Below, in pieces: positions 13,101 through 28,100 of a stretch of 41,710 nt of DNA; position 1 is the stretch's first letter, and each line of letters opens with the position of its first letter. Position numbers and translations under genes: made by a program. This stretch comes from Intoshia linei. Lineage: Eukaryota; Orthonectida; Rhopaluridae. The notes beneath the pieces are model-generated. The model had not been told where the DNA came from. It searched no databases and saw only the letters and a list, made by a program, of their open reading frames with translations. Location: assembly GCA_001642005.1 (NCBI GenBank), contig LWCA01000192.1, forward strand, positions 1 through 41,710, read 5' to 3'.

Positions 13101-16100
13101 ATATAAAAATGAAAAAAGTTAATTGCATACAATTATTAATATCAGTCAAAGATATTGCCGAAGAATATTTCTGTCAATTTTCTAAATATAATACATTTTA
13201 TTTTCATCTTAACGGGTTCGAAGAAAAAATAAATTAAGCGTGTAAATTTTATGGTCCATTGAATGGAAAAAGTCACATATAACAGTTTTATCGCTGCACT
13301 GAAAAAAATGATTTTAAAGAATTCTTAGCTGAAATTTGAAGCGCTTTGCGGAATTTTTAAAATGGCGTCTACGCAAATTTTTATCTAATTTAATTATTAT
13401 TTTGTTTTATTCTCATTTTTAATTAATTACTCAACTTTTTCCCAGTCTGGACTTAATTTTTAAAATTTTGGAACATCATAATACTGTATACATGTTATGA
13501 TTCATTACTTGATATTGTAGTACAAAATTCAAGATATGATAATTAATTATTTAATAACAATTTAATTTTTTTTAATGAAGTCATATTTTTATACATTTTC
13601 AAAAAATTCGTTGAGACTTAAGAGTCTAAATTAGTGTCGGTTCTGCTCAAATCTGTTATTATTATTAATTCAATATGTTATTCTATGATGTAAATGATAT
13701 GTAATAATTTGAATTGTTTTTATCATCATAAAATGTGAAATAAAATCTCATAAAACTACACTTGTAGAAATGATATTTACATTTTTAATATATATTTCTT
13801 AATATTTGATAAATGTACGTAAACGATATTAGATTTATTGAGTTATCATTTCGGATTACACTAATATTGAATATTTTATACATTTACTAAAAAAATTAAA
13901 TATATTATAAAAAGTTTGGCGACACACTAACGTGTCACGACTCTCGACAAACCGTTTGGAAATCACTGATCTAACGGGAGACAGTTTTATCAGAAATGTC
14001 ATTGACATTTATTTTTTTTGAGTTGTATTAAAATTATTTTATTTACATAAATTTCTTAATGTGATAGTTTTTTGATGTTTTATCATTTTTATTTATCATC
14101 AAAACTGGGAAATAACTACGTTATAGGTAAAAATACATATGGATGCATGTAAACGTGATAAAGTGGCATAGCAACTTAAAAATATGAACCCGTTTATTTA
14201 AAAAACTAAGTTCTTGGACATAATTATAATAGTTTATTAATTAGTATCATAACTATTCATTATGTTAAATTTACTCAATTTTTAACAGACAGTAATATTT
14301 TTTTATATTTATTATATTGTTATGTGTAGTATATATATGATATATATATAATGTTACAAAATAAATATAAAAATATATATATTAATGAGTATTTTTATTA
14401 TTTAACATAATTGACACATTTTAATTATAATTAGTTTGTAAATCATTTAATTAAATAGATATTTAAGATATAAAAAAATATTGTTTGTTATATAGTACGG
14501 TGTCACCTCTTTTTTAAATTTTGAGGTTGTGATGGGAAATTAGAACTAATTGTGTGTATTTTTAAAATATAAAATCTATTCCGCCATCAAAAACCTTAAC
14601 ACTACCTATTCGAGTTGCGTTTGTAAAAATGTTAAATAAAAATTAAACTGAACTTTATTTGTAGAAATAATTATATAATGACATATCCATGGTTATTGGT
14701 TGTTATGTGTAAGTCATCATATTTAATGATATCAATGATATAAATTTTTTTTAATATTTATTTGAAAGATTTTTTAAATATATTTCTATAAATCATTTAT
14801 TTTGGGTTTTAGAGATGGTTAAAATCCTCTAAAAATCTAATAAATACATACAGTAAAGTGTCCTTATATGCACACTATGTATAAGACTTATAGACAATAT
14901 AATAAGTACACACATCACACATGAAATTTAAATACAATGAAGTCTGCTTATAAGTTAAAGTGGCCAAAAAAATACGTACTACAGTCAAAATCTAACTTAA
15001 AGAAAATGGCAAAACGTTAAAATCGCATTTAACGAATATGTTAATATAGATATATTAGAAATGTGCTGCTACTGCTGCTGTCTACTTTCCCCTCGAATAT
15101 ATAGCGTTAAATATTGTTATTGTGAAGTATTCTTAATTTTAAATAAATTGACAGATTGATAACTAATTTTCCTTGATTCTTAGATAAGTGTGACACCCTA
15201 ATATACGGTGTATGTTATTAATAGTAAAAACATTGAAATAGTCCGTAATATAATTATTTATATGTATTTCTAATATATTATTTTTAAATTAACATGTAAA
15301 CAAATTAAATTACAATATGGAGATTAATTATTAATTTTTTAGTTAGTAGATCATTAATTTTTATAATTTTATGACATTGCATTCAATGTATGAATAGTAT
15401 TCATACAGATATATTGAATATATCATGTCACTGAATTGAGAGAGTTTAATTTCTTATAACTTAAGTATTCATTATATAGTTTGTAATTAGTATTGTTATA
15501 TATTGTATGATATGTATTATAATCTATTTTCAATCTTCGTTGGCTTAATTTACTGGATACAGTTACCTGTGACAAGGCGTTTATAATGTTGTACAGTAGA
15601 ATCTCCTTAATCTAAAGTGCAATTTTGATTCAAAACAAGGAATTCTTTAACTACAATGATTATTTACAATTTTTAATTTGACGTTTTTATGACTCTAATA
15701 AAAATAAATAAATATAAATGTATTCCAAATAACGTTTAACAGCAGCTAAATCATTATATATGGAATATCGAACATCGATACAATTTAATTCTCTATATAT
15801 AAGATTAACTAAATAAATCATAAGTAATATTCATTCTATGTAACACTAAATTTTAAATGAAAAAATTTCGGACTAATAAAATTAACAAATAATATAAAAT
15901 GTAAATAAAATAATTCAGATATTTTCAATTTCAATTATAAAATTCATATAAAAATGAACATGTCAATATTTAAAATGAAGAGTATTTCAATGAAATTGAC
16001 TTTAACAAAAATGTACTTTTTTATATAGTAACTATATGGAAAGAAATAATTAGGTTCACAACTAAGAATTATTCAATGAAATTGACTTTATATTAAAGAG

Positions 16101-19100
16101 ATTCTACTGTATTACGTAGTGGCTAGAAAAATACGTACTATCACTTTTAGTTTATTTGGAATAAATTTTTATTCTTCATCATGGATATGTAGTTTTGGCT
16201 TTACATTTAATACCAAATAAACTAAAATTGATAGTACGTATTTTTTCTGGTTACTTTATATCACGACTAAATCTTATTTTATTCAACTGATTTTACTATG
16301 GAATAGTTGCATTGTATACTATTTAATACAATTATATTTTAGTCAGTAAATTAGATTATAAGTAAAAATAAATATGTATATTGCTTATTATCAAATTTAT
16401 ATATAACATTTAGTAAGTAATATCTTTAATAATATTTACATATGTTTATTTTATTAAATATTATTGTATATATTATGTGGTCATTTTCACCGAAATATCA
16501 CGATGATATCTCCATATACAAGGAATATAGTAAATAAAATTTAAGATATTTTAAATAGCGAGTAAAAATAAAAATATATTTATACCAAATCTGAATAATT
16601 AATTTATTACCAAAAATAATGAATATATTGACTAAAAATTTATATAATATTATAGTAGGTATGATGAATTTTATTCATATGTTCCACAAGAAAAAAAGCT
16701 CTGCATTTTTATATATAAGATATTAAATAATTTAATAAACGTTTATATATTATAGCTAGTAATTTTGTATCTAAAATGTGCATTGTAGTTATTATAATTG
16801 TATACTATCTATAAATATCTTTAATTGAGATGCTCCATTTCCAAATTATTTTTACGGAATTTAGGCTAATTTTTACCAAATCGTTAGAATTGATCAAATA
16901 CATATTGTAGATAAATAAATTTTAGACTAAACTGAATTAGTATTGATTCATAGTTATGATTATTGATCATAGTTATGTAACTCATAGTTAACTCGAAAGA
17001 AACTAAAGTGTTAATACTTATTTTATCTTAATTCCCAAGTAAGTGTGAATTTTTGTTTATTATTTTTTATTAATCTATAAAATTCTATTTTTAATTTTTT
17101 TCTTCCAACCATTTTTCAATTGATTAAAAATTTACTATAAAATCCCGTTTTAAAATATTGTTAAAACCTATCATTTACTATTTGAAACATTAATGTATAT
17201 AATTAAAATGTTAAGAATATACTTTTAAAATTAATTTAATGTCATTTTATTTATTGTTAGTGGGTACATTTCATATACAATATAGTTATATTTTTTTTTT
17301 AAAATTATTTATATATAGTGTTTTACGATCTTTCAAGTCATGTTTGCATAGAGTCGAGTCATGTTTGCACTTAATGAAGTCAATACAGGACTTCATAATA
17401 TAGCAATTTTACATGTAAATTATTCCATTTAAAGTTTAATTTAAATTATATATTTTATTATTTCCATCTTAAACAAATATTTTATTTAAATATACAGGGA
17501 ACAAAACTTATTTTACTGTTTATATCATACATCAATTAATATTTGATTTAATTTGCAAATTAAAATAAACAAATTTCTTAATTACCTACCACCGTATTCG
17601 CCATTTTTGAATCCAATCGATGATGTATTCTCAGTATGGAAGAATATTATCAAAAGAGCGTGTGTCCATAAAGAAATGCAACTTAAAGAAAAAATAACCA
17701 ACTCATTTGAAGAAATATCATCCGTGCATTGTGATAGTTTTTATAGGAAAATGCTACCCTATTTGATAAAATGCGAACGACATGAAATTATTAATGATTA
17801 AACATTTCCTTGCTATTTTATTCTTAAATACGTAGTTAAAATCTATATAAAGTGTACTAATAGAAATGTTAATCATACATTAAAAATTTAAACTAATTAT
17901 CGAAAAATGTGCAATTAATAATTTTATCATGAAAATAAATTTTTACGAATATATTGTGAAAGATTAATTTAACTTGTGCTTTTTAAGAACGACTTAAAAG
18001 TTTGTTAAACAAAAAATATCTAATAAATTTTGGTATATAATGGAATCTCTGTATTGACCATATTCATTGAAAAGATGACTTGAAAGATCGTAAAATTCTA
18101 TATTATGGGATTTTAAATTATACAATATAGCCAGTAAATATAAAAAATAAATCAATATTAAACACAATGACGTTATTAATTTACCCAATAATCCATGTAT
18201 TATGCAACTACCCGTATACTAATTTATTTAGAATGTAAATTTTATTATATTTAACGGTCACTAACGGAAACCTCCATTGTTATATAAAAAATGTTAAAGG
18301 GTATTAATCTTATATACTTCCAAATATGTTCATTTATTTTTTGAATAGTTAGTAAATAACACTAATCATCAATCTCGTAAAATATACTAACTATTATTAC
18401 AATTATATATTTCTCGCGTTAAAACTTATAAGTCAAATTTTATTTTCGTAAGGAAACTACGCGATTTAATGAAAATTATTGAATTTTGTAGAATAATACA
18501 TATAATATAATATGTATAATCTAAACATTAATTTATCAGATTGTAAATTTAAATTAATGTACATTGTACAATGTACTCCAATAATACATATTTTACGTTA
18601 TAGTATGAATACAATTTTACAGGTCTAAACTATTCTTAATCCTTTGTTGACGAATGTATGAAATTTAATACAGTGCATCTTTTATAAATTTACGGAGTAC
18701 CAGAACTTTAAAATTCATAATATTAAGTGGATATCATAAAGTTAAATGTTAGCGGAATAATTAAAATTTAATTGTATCCAAAAATCACTTAATAAATACG
18801 CCAATCATTAATAAAGACCTTGATTTTGTAAATATTAACTAAAAATATATAATCTTTATTAACATACAATGAATTGGAAATATTAAATAAAAAAAAATAC
18901 TGTATTGTTAGAAAGATTTAAATTGTATTTTCCATTAAACACAATTTTGAAAATGATGTATTAATGATATTAAAAATTTGGTATTAGGTATTTATCAAAT
19001 TTTATACATTCGTCATCTACAATATAAAATAAACTTTAAATAACGTTGATAAGATTTAATTTACAACAAAATTTTTATTACATTTTATATATTTTTCAAT

Positions 19101-22100
19101 AATAATTTATTTTGATAAAAATGACATACCATTAAAAAAATTATATAAAAAATAGTGGAAAAAAGGGAAAGGACCATTAATAGAGTTATCTATCCATAAA
19201 AACAAAGAAAATAAAAACTATGCAATCCTATAGATCATTTCAATTGTTTTTTGACTCATGACATGTTTGAAGAGACAGTGAAACAGTCAATTTATTATAC
19301 TACACAATGTGGTTCAATGTTTGTAGCCACTGTTGCAGAAATATACATTTTTTTGGAATCATTTTAAAAATGGGTGTTATCCCATTGCCGCGCTATAGAA
19401 TGTATTGGTCGGCCGAATTTACCGTTGGCAATATATCTCATTGTATGACCCGGGATCGGTTCGAAGACATAAAAAAATACTTGCATTTTGCAAAAAATGC
19501 ATAGCTAGTGACAGACAAAAATAATCCAAAAATTGACCGCTTATATAAAATATCTAAAATTCTTGAAATGTTCAGAAATGCATGTTTTACTTCACCCCTA
19601 AATTCAAATGATGGCATAATGAATAATTTTTATATATATTCGAGAAATCCACGAAAAGTAGACAAATCTTGTGGAAATAATTCTGGGGACGTAGTGGTAC
19701 ATTTATTTCAATCGTTGAATAAAATTAATCATATTTTGTGTTTTGATAATTACTTTAATTCATACGTCCTCTAGCAGTTTCTAGTAAAATAAAAAATTGA
19801 TTCTGTTGGTACAATGCGAAAGAATAGAATGCAACGAGCTCCTGTGATGGACGATAAAGTAATTAAAAAAAAATGTAGATGAACTATGGACTATGCTTTC
19901 AACAATAACAAAAAATCCATGTTGTTAAATGGCATGACAACGTTTTTATAAATGTTTTAATATGTAAATTCTACAATTGTGGCTAGAATTTACTCGAAAA
20001 ATTATTATATAGTAACTAGGTTGACTTTTAGTACTACGTACAAACAACACCTAGCTCTGCCGATGCACACTTTTATTTTACCAAAAAAATAAATTCATGT
20101 TGAAAATCTAACTTAAAAATTCTAATATTCACTATTATTAATCCTTTAAGGGAGTGCTTCCAAAACTTATTTCAGATGGAACCGTCATATCACATTGCTT
20201 TTCACTTTAAAGTGAATTACTCTATCTTAATGTTTTTTGTTAAGATTTGTGTTAAGAATTTTAAAAACAATTTGTATCCCATTTTTTTAGAAGTTTATTC
20301 CCAATTTATTAGACAGAATGTGTATATAATATTAAAAATGAATTCCCAAGGAATGAATATATAGATTTTCACCCATATTTATTTATTGGAAATTTTTTTT
20401 GAAATTATAGGAACAATATTTACATTTTAAATTTTTATTTTAATCGAAATATTTAAAAACTATTGGTTGATAATATATTCAAAATTATTTTTCACCGGGA
20501 ATGGGTAGATTTCAGGGGTTAAAATTTTCTATTTATATCAACTGGAATAAGCTATATCAGAATAATTTTTTTTTTAATTTTCGAACCTTTAATTATTTGA
20601 CGTTTTTTGTTTTAATAAAATATTTCGGAAAAAAAATATATGAATACTAAAATGCTTTTTTGACCGTGAAGTCGTCACTTGTCCAATTGAAAATTTTGGG
20701 GTGTGTTAACAAAATATAATTGTACCACTTGTAAATTTTTTTAAATTCTAGAGCTGTTTTTATAAAAAACGGGTAATGTGTGGTTTTGGTTCTGAAGATA
20801 TAATTTTTTTAAATTTAAATTTACAATAATGTTTAAAATTTTAAAATCTGTATCAGTGTATTTATTTTTTTAAATTCTCCAACTCGTTTGATTTTCAAAA
20901 AAAAGGGAATTGGGGTTTTTGTCCCGTAAGATGCGAGTTTGGGAGATCTTATTATATGTCCCAAATAAAAACTGTAATTGAAATAAGGACTTTATAAAAT
21001 TCTAAGACTGGTAGTTATTAAATAAAGTGGAACATACACAAACAAATATTGCGTAGAATATTATATAAGTAAGGATATGAATATATTTTTTCATCTTACG
21101 GTACGGCCTTATCAATTTTAAATTATTGGAATGTGGCCTTATGTATGAAATGGGTTTCTCACCCCTAGGTTAGTGTATTAAATTTTCTTTTTGAAGTTAC
21201 ATTTTTCGGAACTCATTGTTAAACCATAGAGAAAAGGTCATTATGAAAATAAATTTTTATAAAATGTATTGATTAGATCCGAGTAATTTACTTTAATATA
21301 TTATATGATATACTTTATAATATAAATGACATTTTTTGAAAATTAAATTTGTTAGATATAATATAATAATAATAATTACAATTTATAATTTTATAAAATT
21401 TAGTTCATGGTATATATATTAATTCAGTGTTTCCCAATCTTTTTTAAACTACGCCCTTTTATGTTCTTAATGAAACGAATGATTATATTCACTGCATCGA
21501 TTTTTTATTTTTTATTATTACAAATTACTATTATAGTTAAACCTGTCTACTGTGGACCGTAAAATTGAGTTGTTACAACAATTTTCATTGTAGTAAAGTT
21601 AGCAATTTTCATTGTTATGTTGAAAAATTTGTCAAAAACTATATTCATTGTCATATCCAATGGATAATCCATGGATTATCCACTGTAGACAAGTTGAAAA
21701 TTCTATTGTAAAATTTGTATTTACATTGAAATCATGATAGGAAATAATTTTAAAATCAATTTTCCTCTATAACAATTTCTACTTTATTCAAGTTGCACTA
21801 TAATAATGTATCAAAAATTTAAATTTTTTCCATAAAATGTAAAAATTACCTGTTGGGATTCACTACGGTCATTTGTTTACTTTAATATAAATTAAAAAAA
21901 TTGAATATTAGATAGTAATTTTTAATTTCAACAATATCAATATTGTTTAAATTTAGCAATTGAAAATGTAATTTAAATTCTAAAATATTTACTTAGCCAG
22001 TAATATTTAAATTTTTGAACTATAATTTAAATATTGGCAATACAGTCCAATCTATATAGAGATGAAAACAATCTCATAAATTGGGATCGTTATGCTTTAG

Positions 22101-25100
22101 ATATTGTCAGGTTAGATTACCGGATTGCTATCATAACTTTACTGACGGTTCTTTAGACTTTTGACTCTTTTGATGACTCAGATACACTAGCTCAAATTCA
22201 TAACCTAAACTGATTTACGTTTGACATATAACGAAACCAACATCTACATGCCATTACCAATCGAAGTTGACTCTTATCAATTGTACCTAATTAATACTAT
22301 CAAACCGTAACGCAATTATTTACCTATTTTTACCTAGAAGTTTTTTCGTAAATTTTTTTCGTATTGATTCAATGGTGATTCAGTTAGCGTTAAAGTGTAA
22401 GCGTGTTTTAAATTACAGGACAGAAGTATATGTTATTACTATAGATATAAAGTTTTACATGGGGAGTGGGCCTCACAATATTATTACTCATCAATTACCT
22501 CAAAATGATGACAGAAATCATATCAACATACCTATTACAGTTAATTCCCTGAAAAATTATTTTAATGGCGAATTTGTAACAATAAATATCGTTAAGGTAG
22601 CGATTCGCAAGAAAATTTAAAAAGTTTCAATTTTAGTTATCCATTATTTTTGGAATATACTTAATAGAATATAATTCTTGTATAAATCAATCACGTCATA
22701 TTAATTTTTATATATTGATAAGAATGTAGTCGACAATTACCAATATTCAATATCAATGTTTTGATGTAGATGTAGAAGTAGTGAGTTAATATATAACCGT
22801 ATTATAAGAACCGCCTTAGAAAAAACGTCTTAACGATATATACTGTATATTATTGAATTTATTTATATTTGCATTAAATAAATACACAATTTATTTAATT
22901 TTATTTTAGTAAGTAAATGATATTCGATATTTGAATATTTACATTTACATTACAAAGATGCATACAGTGAATGTTTAAATTTTATGGCTAATGGGTGCTT
23001 AGAGAGAATTTGAATTTAGATATTATCATATAAATATTATGTAGTATTATACTTTAATTAATTCAAGTAATGTGATAATGTTTTTGATTTTTGAAGTTGA
23101 CTATAAAAACATCACTTTCACCCCGGTCTAATTTATATAAATATAATAAAAATTTAGTTCGTAAATAAATATTAATAAGTTAAAGATTACAACAATCTAC
23201 TAATGCTTAAATTCTGTTAAATCTGCTATGTTAATATATTTCAATTTATAAATATGTATTTATGATTATTAAAAATTTAATAAAACTTTTATAATATTAA
23301 TTAATTTGTAAAATTACATAATATTGGTATAATTAAGGAGGTATATTATTTTTTAAAATATATTAATATAATATATTATTACGTGCTTACATAGTATATA
23401 ATATATAATATATATAATAAATATAAAATTAGTTAGTAAATAATAAAATATACATATACATAATAGGACTTAATTATAGTATTAATATATATATAAAATA
23501 TTATCGATTAATTTGTAATGTTTAGTGTGTAATAATTTTTGAATTTCAATTTCTATGCAATAAATTAACCATTACATGAAAGTATCACTTTCTACTTTTA
23601 TCTCATTTCTAAAATTTAAAAATGTTAAATTTAATGTTGAAATAAAAATAATGTAACTAGTTGGTAAATTAGAAATAATTATTAATATAAAATATTAAAT
23701 TGAGATTATGATATAATATTTATCAAAATCAGCTGGTAATGTTAAAATATTAATTTTTTATTTTTCATTTTTAAATTAATTTTTTTTTGATTCAAAAAGT
23801 TGGTAACTATAATAAATAATACAATAAATATATTAAGGTAAGGACCGGAGAGTTAACAGTGGACTTAGTTCAAATGAAAATTGTATATACATTAAGACAT
23901 AGATCGGCAATCATTAGTCCACATATTGATTTTGGTCGCTCTTTGAATAAATATGTACATTATTTGTTTTTCAATTTTTAAACACCGTTTTAAAAATTTT
24001 CTACTATAATTGGCTCACTATACTCATTTTTATTCTGAATTTTTAGATTGCCCTGGATATTATTTTGTTGAATATACTGGAACCGTTTCTCTCCGTAGCA
24101 CTAGTTAAAATTGAGATGTATCATGTGTAAATTTTCTAAAACGGGACCAGTCGATTTTTTGATATAAAAAAGTGACCCACCAAACGCAAAATGTTGCCGA
24201 TCCCTGTACTGTGGTGTATTTCGAAAACGTTGTCATTGGTAACATATTTAGATTGAATTTGTAAAAGTTGTATTAAGAACCCAACACCAATAAAATTTAT
24301 ATTAACACGAAGTCTCTCACGCATTTTTTATAATTTCATTCAAAAATATTAGAGAAAAGTTAAAAATGAACTTTATTATATTAAATAGTGAAATATGGTA
24401 GTTACTAAGCGTTAACCTTTTGAAGTAAAATAAGATTCGTCTAACCGTTAGACTCTAATGGTTATAATCTAACCATAAGTAAAATTAAATTATATGGGAA
24501 AAAGGAAACATGTCATGGTGAGGGGTTTTTTGAACTAAATTAAAAATATTTGTATCATTCCGCTGCAAATTAAATGATTATCATCATTCACCAATTCTTT
24601 TTTATAACTCAAAACAACCAAAAGTGGAATTGACCTAAAGTAAATTGTATGAAAAATGTTGTTACAATTAAATATTTGAAGTTTACATTGTAAATAAAGT
24701 TTTAAAACGTTTAAAAAACATTTCACTGTCATTCATAAAATATAAATATAATTTTTAAAGCTGGTAAATGATTTTATTTGTTATTATTGATAAATTTTTA
24801 TTAATGAAATGTTAAATTAACATTTAAATATTAACAAATATTAAAAATTAACATTTCATTATTATTTATATATTGGATAAACATCATATTTAATAGCTTG
24901 TAATATTTTATTTGAATCACAATATATATATGAAATTTTAGCTTCATTGACATGATTATAATGACAGATACCAGAATTTACTAAATTTTCAATTTGATCT
25001 ATTTAACTGAAGTCTAGTCTATACTAGAGTGTTTAACTTTTGTAAAAAGTACTGAGTTATTTATTAAGTATACATTATTATGTACTTAGTTTTATTTTTA

Positions 25101-28100
25101 CTGAGTTATTGGATTTTTTAAAAATTCAGTACAGTACTGTACTTGGATGAATAAGCTTATTTTTAAAATTTTTAATTTTGCAAATCATATTGCATCAGTT
25201 GAAAGATTATTTTCTGCGGTGAGATTATTCAAGTCTATTCTTAAATTAGGATTACGACATAATTAATTGAAACTGAATTTTAAAATTGAATAAAAACTTC
25301 ATGTCTACAAAAAGTAATTTATAATTAATTTTTTGTTAATAAATAATTTAATTATCTACTTTTAATGATACTATATATATTATAGTTTCTAATAAAATTT
25401 TAATATTATCTTTTTCTAAATATCAGTTATTTATTTATTATAAATAATATAATTTATTTCTATCTAAAATCAGAAACATTTATTGTATTTAATTTTTTTA
25501 CATCTTGTAAACGAAAACTGAAAATTTAACAAATTTTTAAAGTACTTTTACTAAAATTTGAAAAAAAAAAATTTTACTGAATTTTTATTTTTTAAAACTA
25601 ATTACTTACTTAATTTTTAAAAAAACTAAGTTGAACACACTAATCTATACTTAAAGACTATTTCATTTTGTCTGTGTATTGTTATTATATTTTATATGAA
25701 TCCAATTCTGATAGTTAGTAATCCAATACAAAAATTTATATAATATACTATATCATATTGTATATGCAATGTTAGGATTGTTAATGTTAGAATATTAAGT
25801 TGCATATAAAAAGGACCGATGATGTGATGATGAATGACGATTAAATATGATGATTGTCGCACAAACGTCCTTAAAAATAAAAACTTGTCTGTTTATTTGC
25901 GATATCACTAAATAATAACGGAAACAAGATTTACCCATAATTACCAATTAATAATTATAATTGAACACTGAATTTATTGAGGCGCTCATTAAATGCACAT
26001 ACAATGTAATACATTTATTGCAAAAATATCATTTAAAACTAAAAATTACGTTTAGACGGTAAATAGACTTATGATATTTAAATATAAATTAAACGGACAA
26101 TAAAATTAAAATTCACATATTTTATATTACTAATATATTAAATTCTTAGATGGTAAGTGTTAACGTTACCATTAATTGTAGTAAATATAAATAAACAGTG
26201 TCATATAAAATTGAATTTAATTTTTAGTGTGTAATTTGAATTATTAAAATTTAATAAACTACCAAATGAAATGTTAAATTGAAACATCCAACCTATTAAT
26301 CTAAATTTATTTAGTTTATAGTAATATTTAAATTAAAAAATTTTATTAGTGATTTATATGTTGTTAATTTAACGTTACTTTTAGACGGTATATTCAATAT
26401 TCCATAGGACAATAAGTTATTGTCAATAACATTTATTTAAATTATTAATCTGAAAATTAAATTTTAGACAGAAAACGTAAGATAGATTAATAATTATTAT
26501 TTTAATGATAAACTAATGTATTTCATTGCAGATAGTAAGAAACATATAAAATTAATCAAATCATCATAACATTAATATAGTTGGTAAATAATATATATTA
26601 GTATACAATTTTATAATAATAGATTATAATATATTTAAATTAAAATTTTTTAGAACGTAATGTATACATATTTCGTTATATATTTACAAAATATTTGATG
26701 ATTTCAACTGTTATTGATTACATTATTATTTTTTATAGTTGGTAATACACATTTATTTAACAATTAATAAAATAATACATTTTTAGCATGTAATACTAGA
26801 TGAAGATGCATGATTTATTCATGAATATAACATTGATTTAAAGCAGGGTGGTCCAAAGACGTGTCGAGTGAGGGCCAAAAAATTTAAAATTTTCGCGGAT
26901 CGTAATTTTGAAATATTTTTAAAATAATAATTTATTAATTCTTTTGCCTTAGTTTGATGTTCTAATTCAAATTTATAAAGCGGTTTTCTCCAATGCATTG
27001 CTCATTTTCATTCCATAAATAATTAATAAAGTTTATTGACATGCTCATTCACTTTTCATTGATAATTGCAGCTATATCGCTGCCTGGCCACATTTTTTGG
27101 ATCACTGTGATTTAAATGATAATTAGATTGAAAATATTTTTTATTATTATAAATGTAAACGTTTTGATATTTTAGACTGTAAATCGAAATTTATTCACAC
27201 TGACTTTGTAAATAAATTAATTTGTATTATAGTTGGTTATTTTAATTTTTAAAATGAACTACATTAAATTTAAATTTTTTTCAAATTTAAAATGGTATTG
27301 TATAGCATGTAATTATAATTAATATAATTATATTTTACTTTTAATGTCATTTAAATTATTTTTTATTATTTTATATTACACGTATTTAAGGTTATTTTAA
27401 TATTTGATATAATAGTTGGTATTTTTAAACAATATTACTATATATTCTTTTTATAATATTTCTAATTTTATTTATCCAGAAATTATGAGTAATCTAATTA
27501 ATAATGTTCATTGCAAATATTATAATTCTATCATTATAAATTCGAGCTAGGAACATAATACCCTCAACAAAAACCGTTTTAATCAAGTGATAATTGTACT
27601 TGAACATATATATTAAATATAAATTAAAAAAATTTTGACAAAAATGAAAACTAAACAGTCTAAACAATTTTAAAATAAATCTTAAAATGTATTATACTAG
27701 TGTGAATATATTTTAATCGATTGACTTTAATAATTTAATACAAATGAAAATTTGATTTCATGAATATTATATGTATTTACTAAATGTTAATACAAATGTA
27801 TATAAGGAAATTATAAAATCAATTAGAAAATAATTTCATTCCTATAAAAATCCCCCAGGTTGAATCTCTGCTTTAAATTAACGTAGAAAATTTATGAATC
27901 ATAATCATTATGATATTGAAAAATATAATATTTTTGTAACAATATTATAATTTATATAGCTAGTAAGAATATTGTCTATTTACTATTTACTAACATTTAA
28001 ATATAGTATTTATAATAATAATTATTATACATGATATTATATTATTATGAATTATAATTCAACTTTAATTTCAAAATTTTAATTTAAATTCATTTTTATA

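Larger units (their letters stand above)
10560..15482 (+). other. Micro-exon cluster 3, sparse, split by transposons
   Basis: A nine-base candidate at 10560-10568 (TTATATACG, then GTAATT) is followed by 10771-10773 (AAA), 12785-12787 (AGA), 14289-14291 (ACA), 14435-14437 (TTT), 15242-15244 (TCC), 15343-15345 (TTA, donor GTAGAT) and 15480-15482 (TTT). Family A, the hAT MITE at 12043-12716 and the family B element lie between units, not across them. Confidence 0.45.
18131..23802 (+). other. Micro-exon cluster 5
   Basis: Units at 18131-18133 (CCA), 18349-18351 (TTA), 21912-21914 (ATA), 21998-22000 (CCA), 22910-22912 (TAA), 23158-23160 (TTC), 23433-23435 (TTA), 23526-23528 (TGT), 23661-23663 (TTG), 23733-23735 (CTG) and 23800-23802 (TTG). 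Weaker candidates are 21277-21282 (six bases), 21404-21409 (six bases, donor GTATAT) and 23338-23340 (GAG, poor pyrimidine tract). The 18.4-21.2 kb gap is mostly piggyBac and family A sequence. Confidence 0.5.
24761..25716 (+). other. Micro-exon cluster 6
   Basis: Units at 24761-24763 (CTG), 24897-24899 (CTT) and 25714-25716 (TTA, donor GTAATC). A complete hAT element (25025-25642) lies in the interval between the second and third, as expected if that interval is an intron that tolerates insertion. Confidence 0.45.

Noticed and set aside
14120-14135. AG directly followed by GTAAAA (also 5121, 18623, 18976, 28390)
   Set aside because: These zero-length sites would be classical recursive splice points, but they are few and not above chance in such AT-rich DNA.
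17994-18188. Frame of 64 codons on the minus strand
   Set aside because: It spans the right TIR of the IS630-type relic and flanking intron-like DNA including a micro-exon unit; no conserved features.
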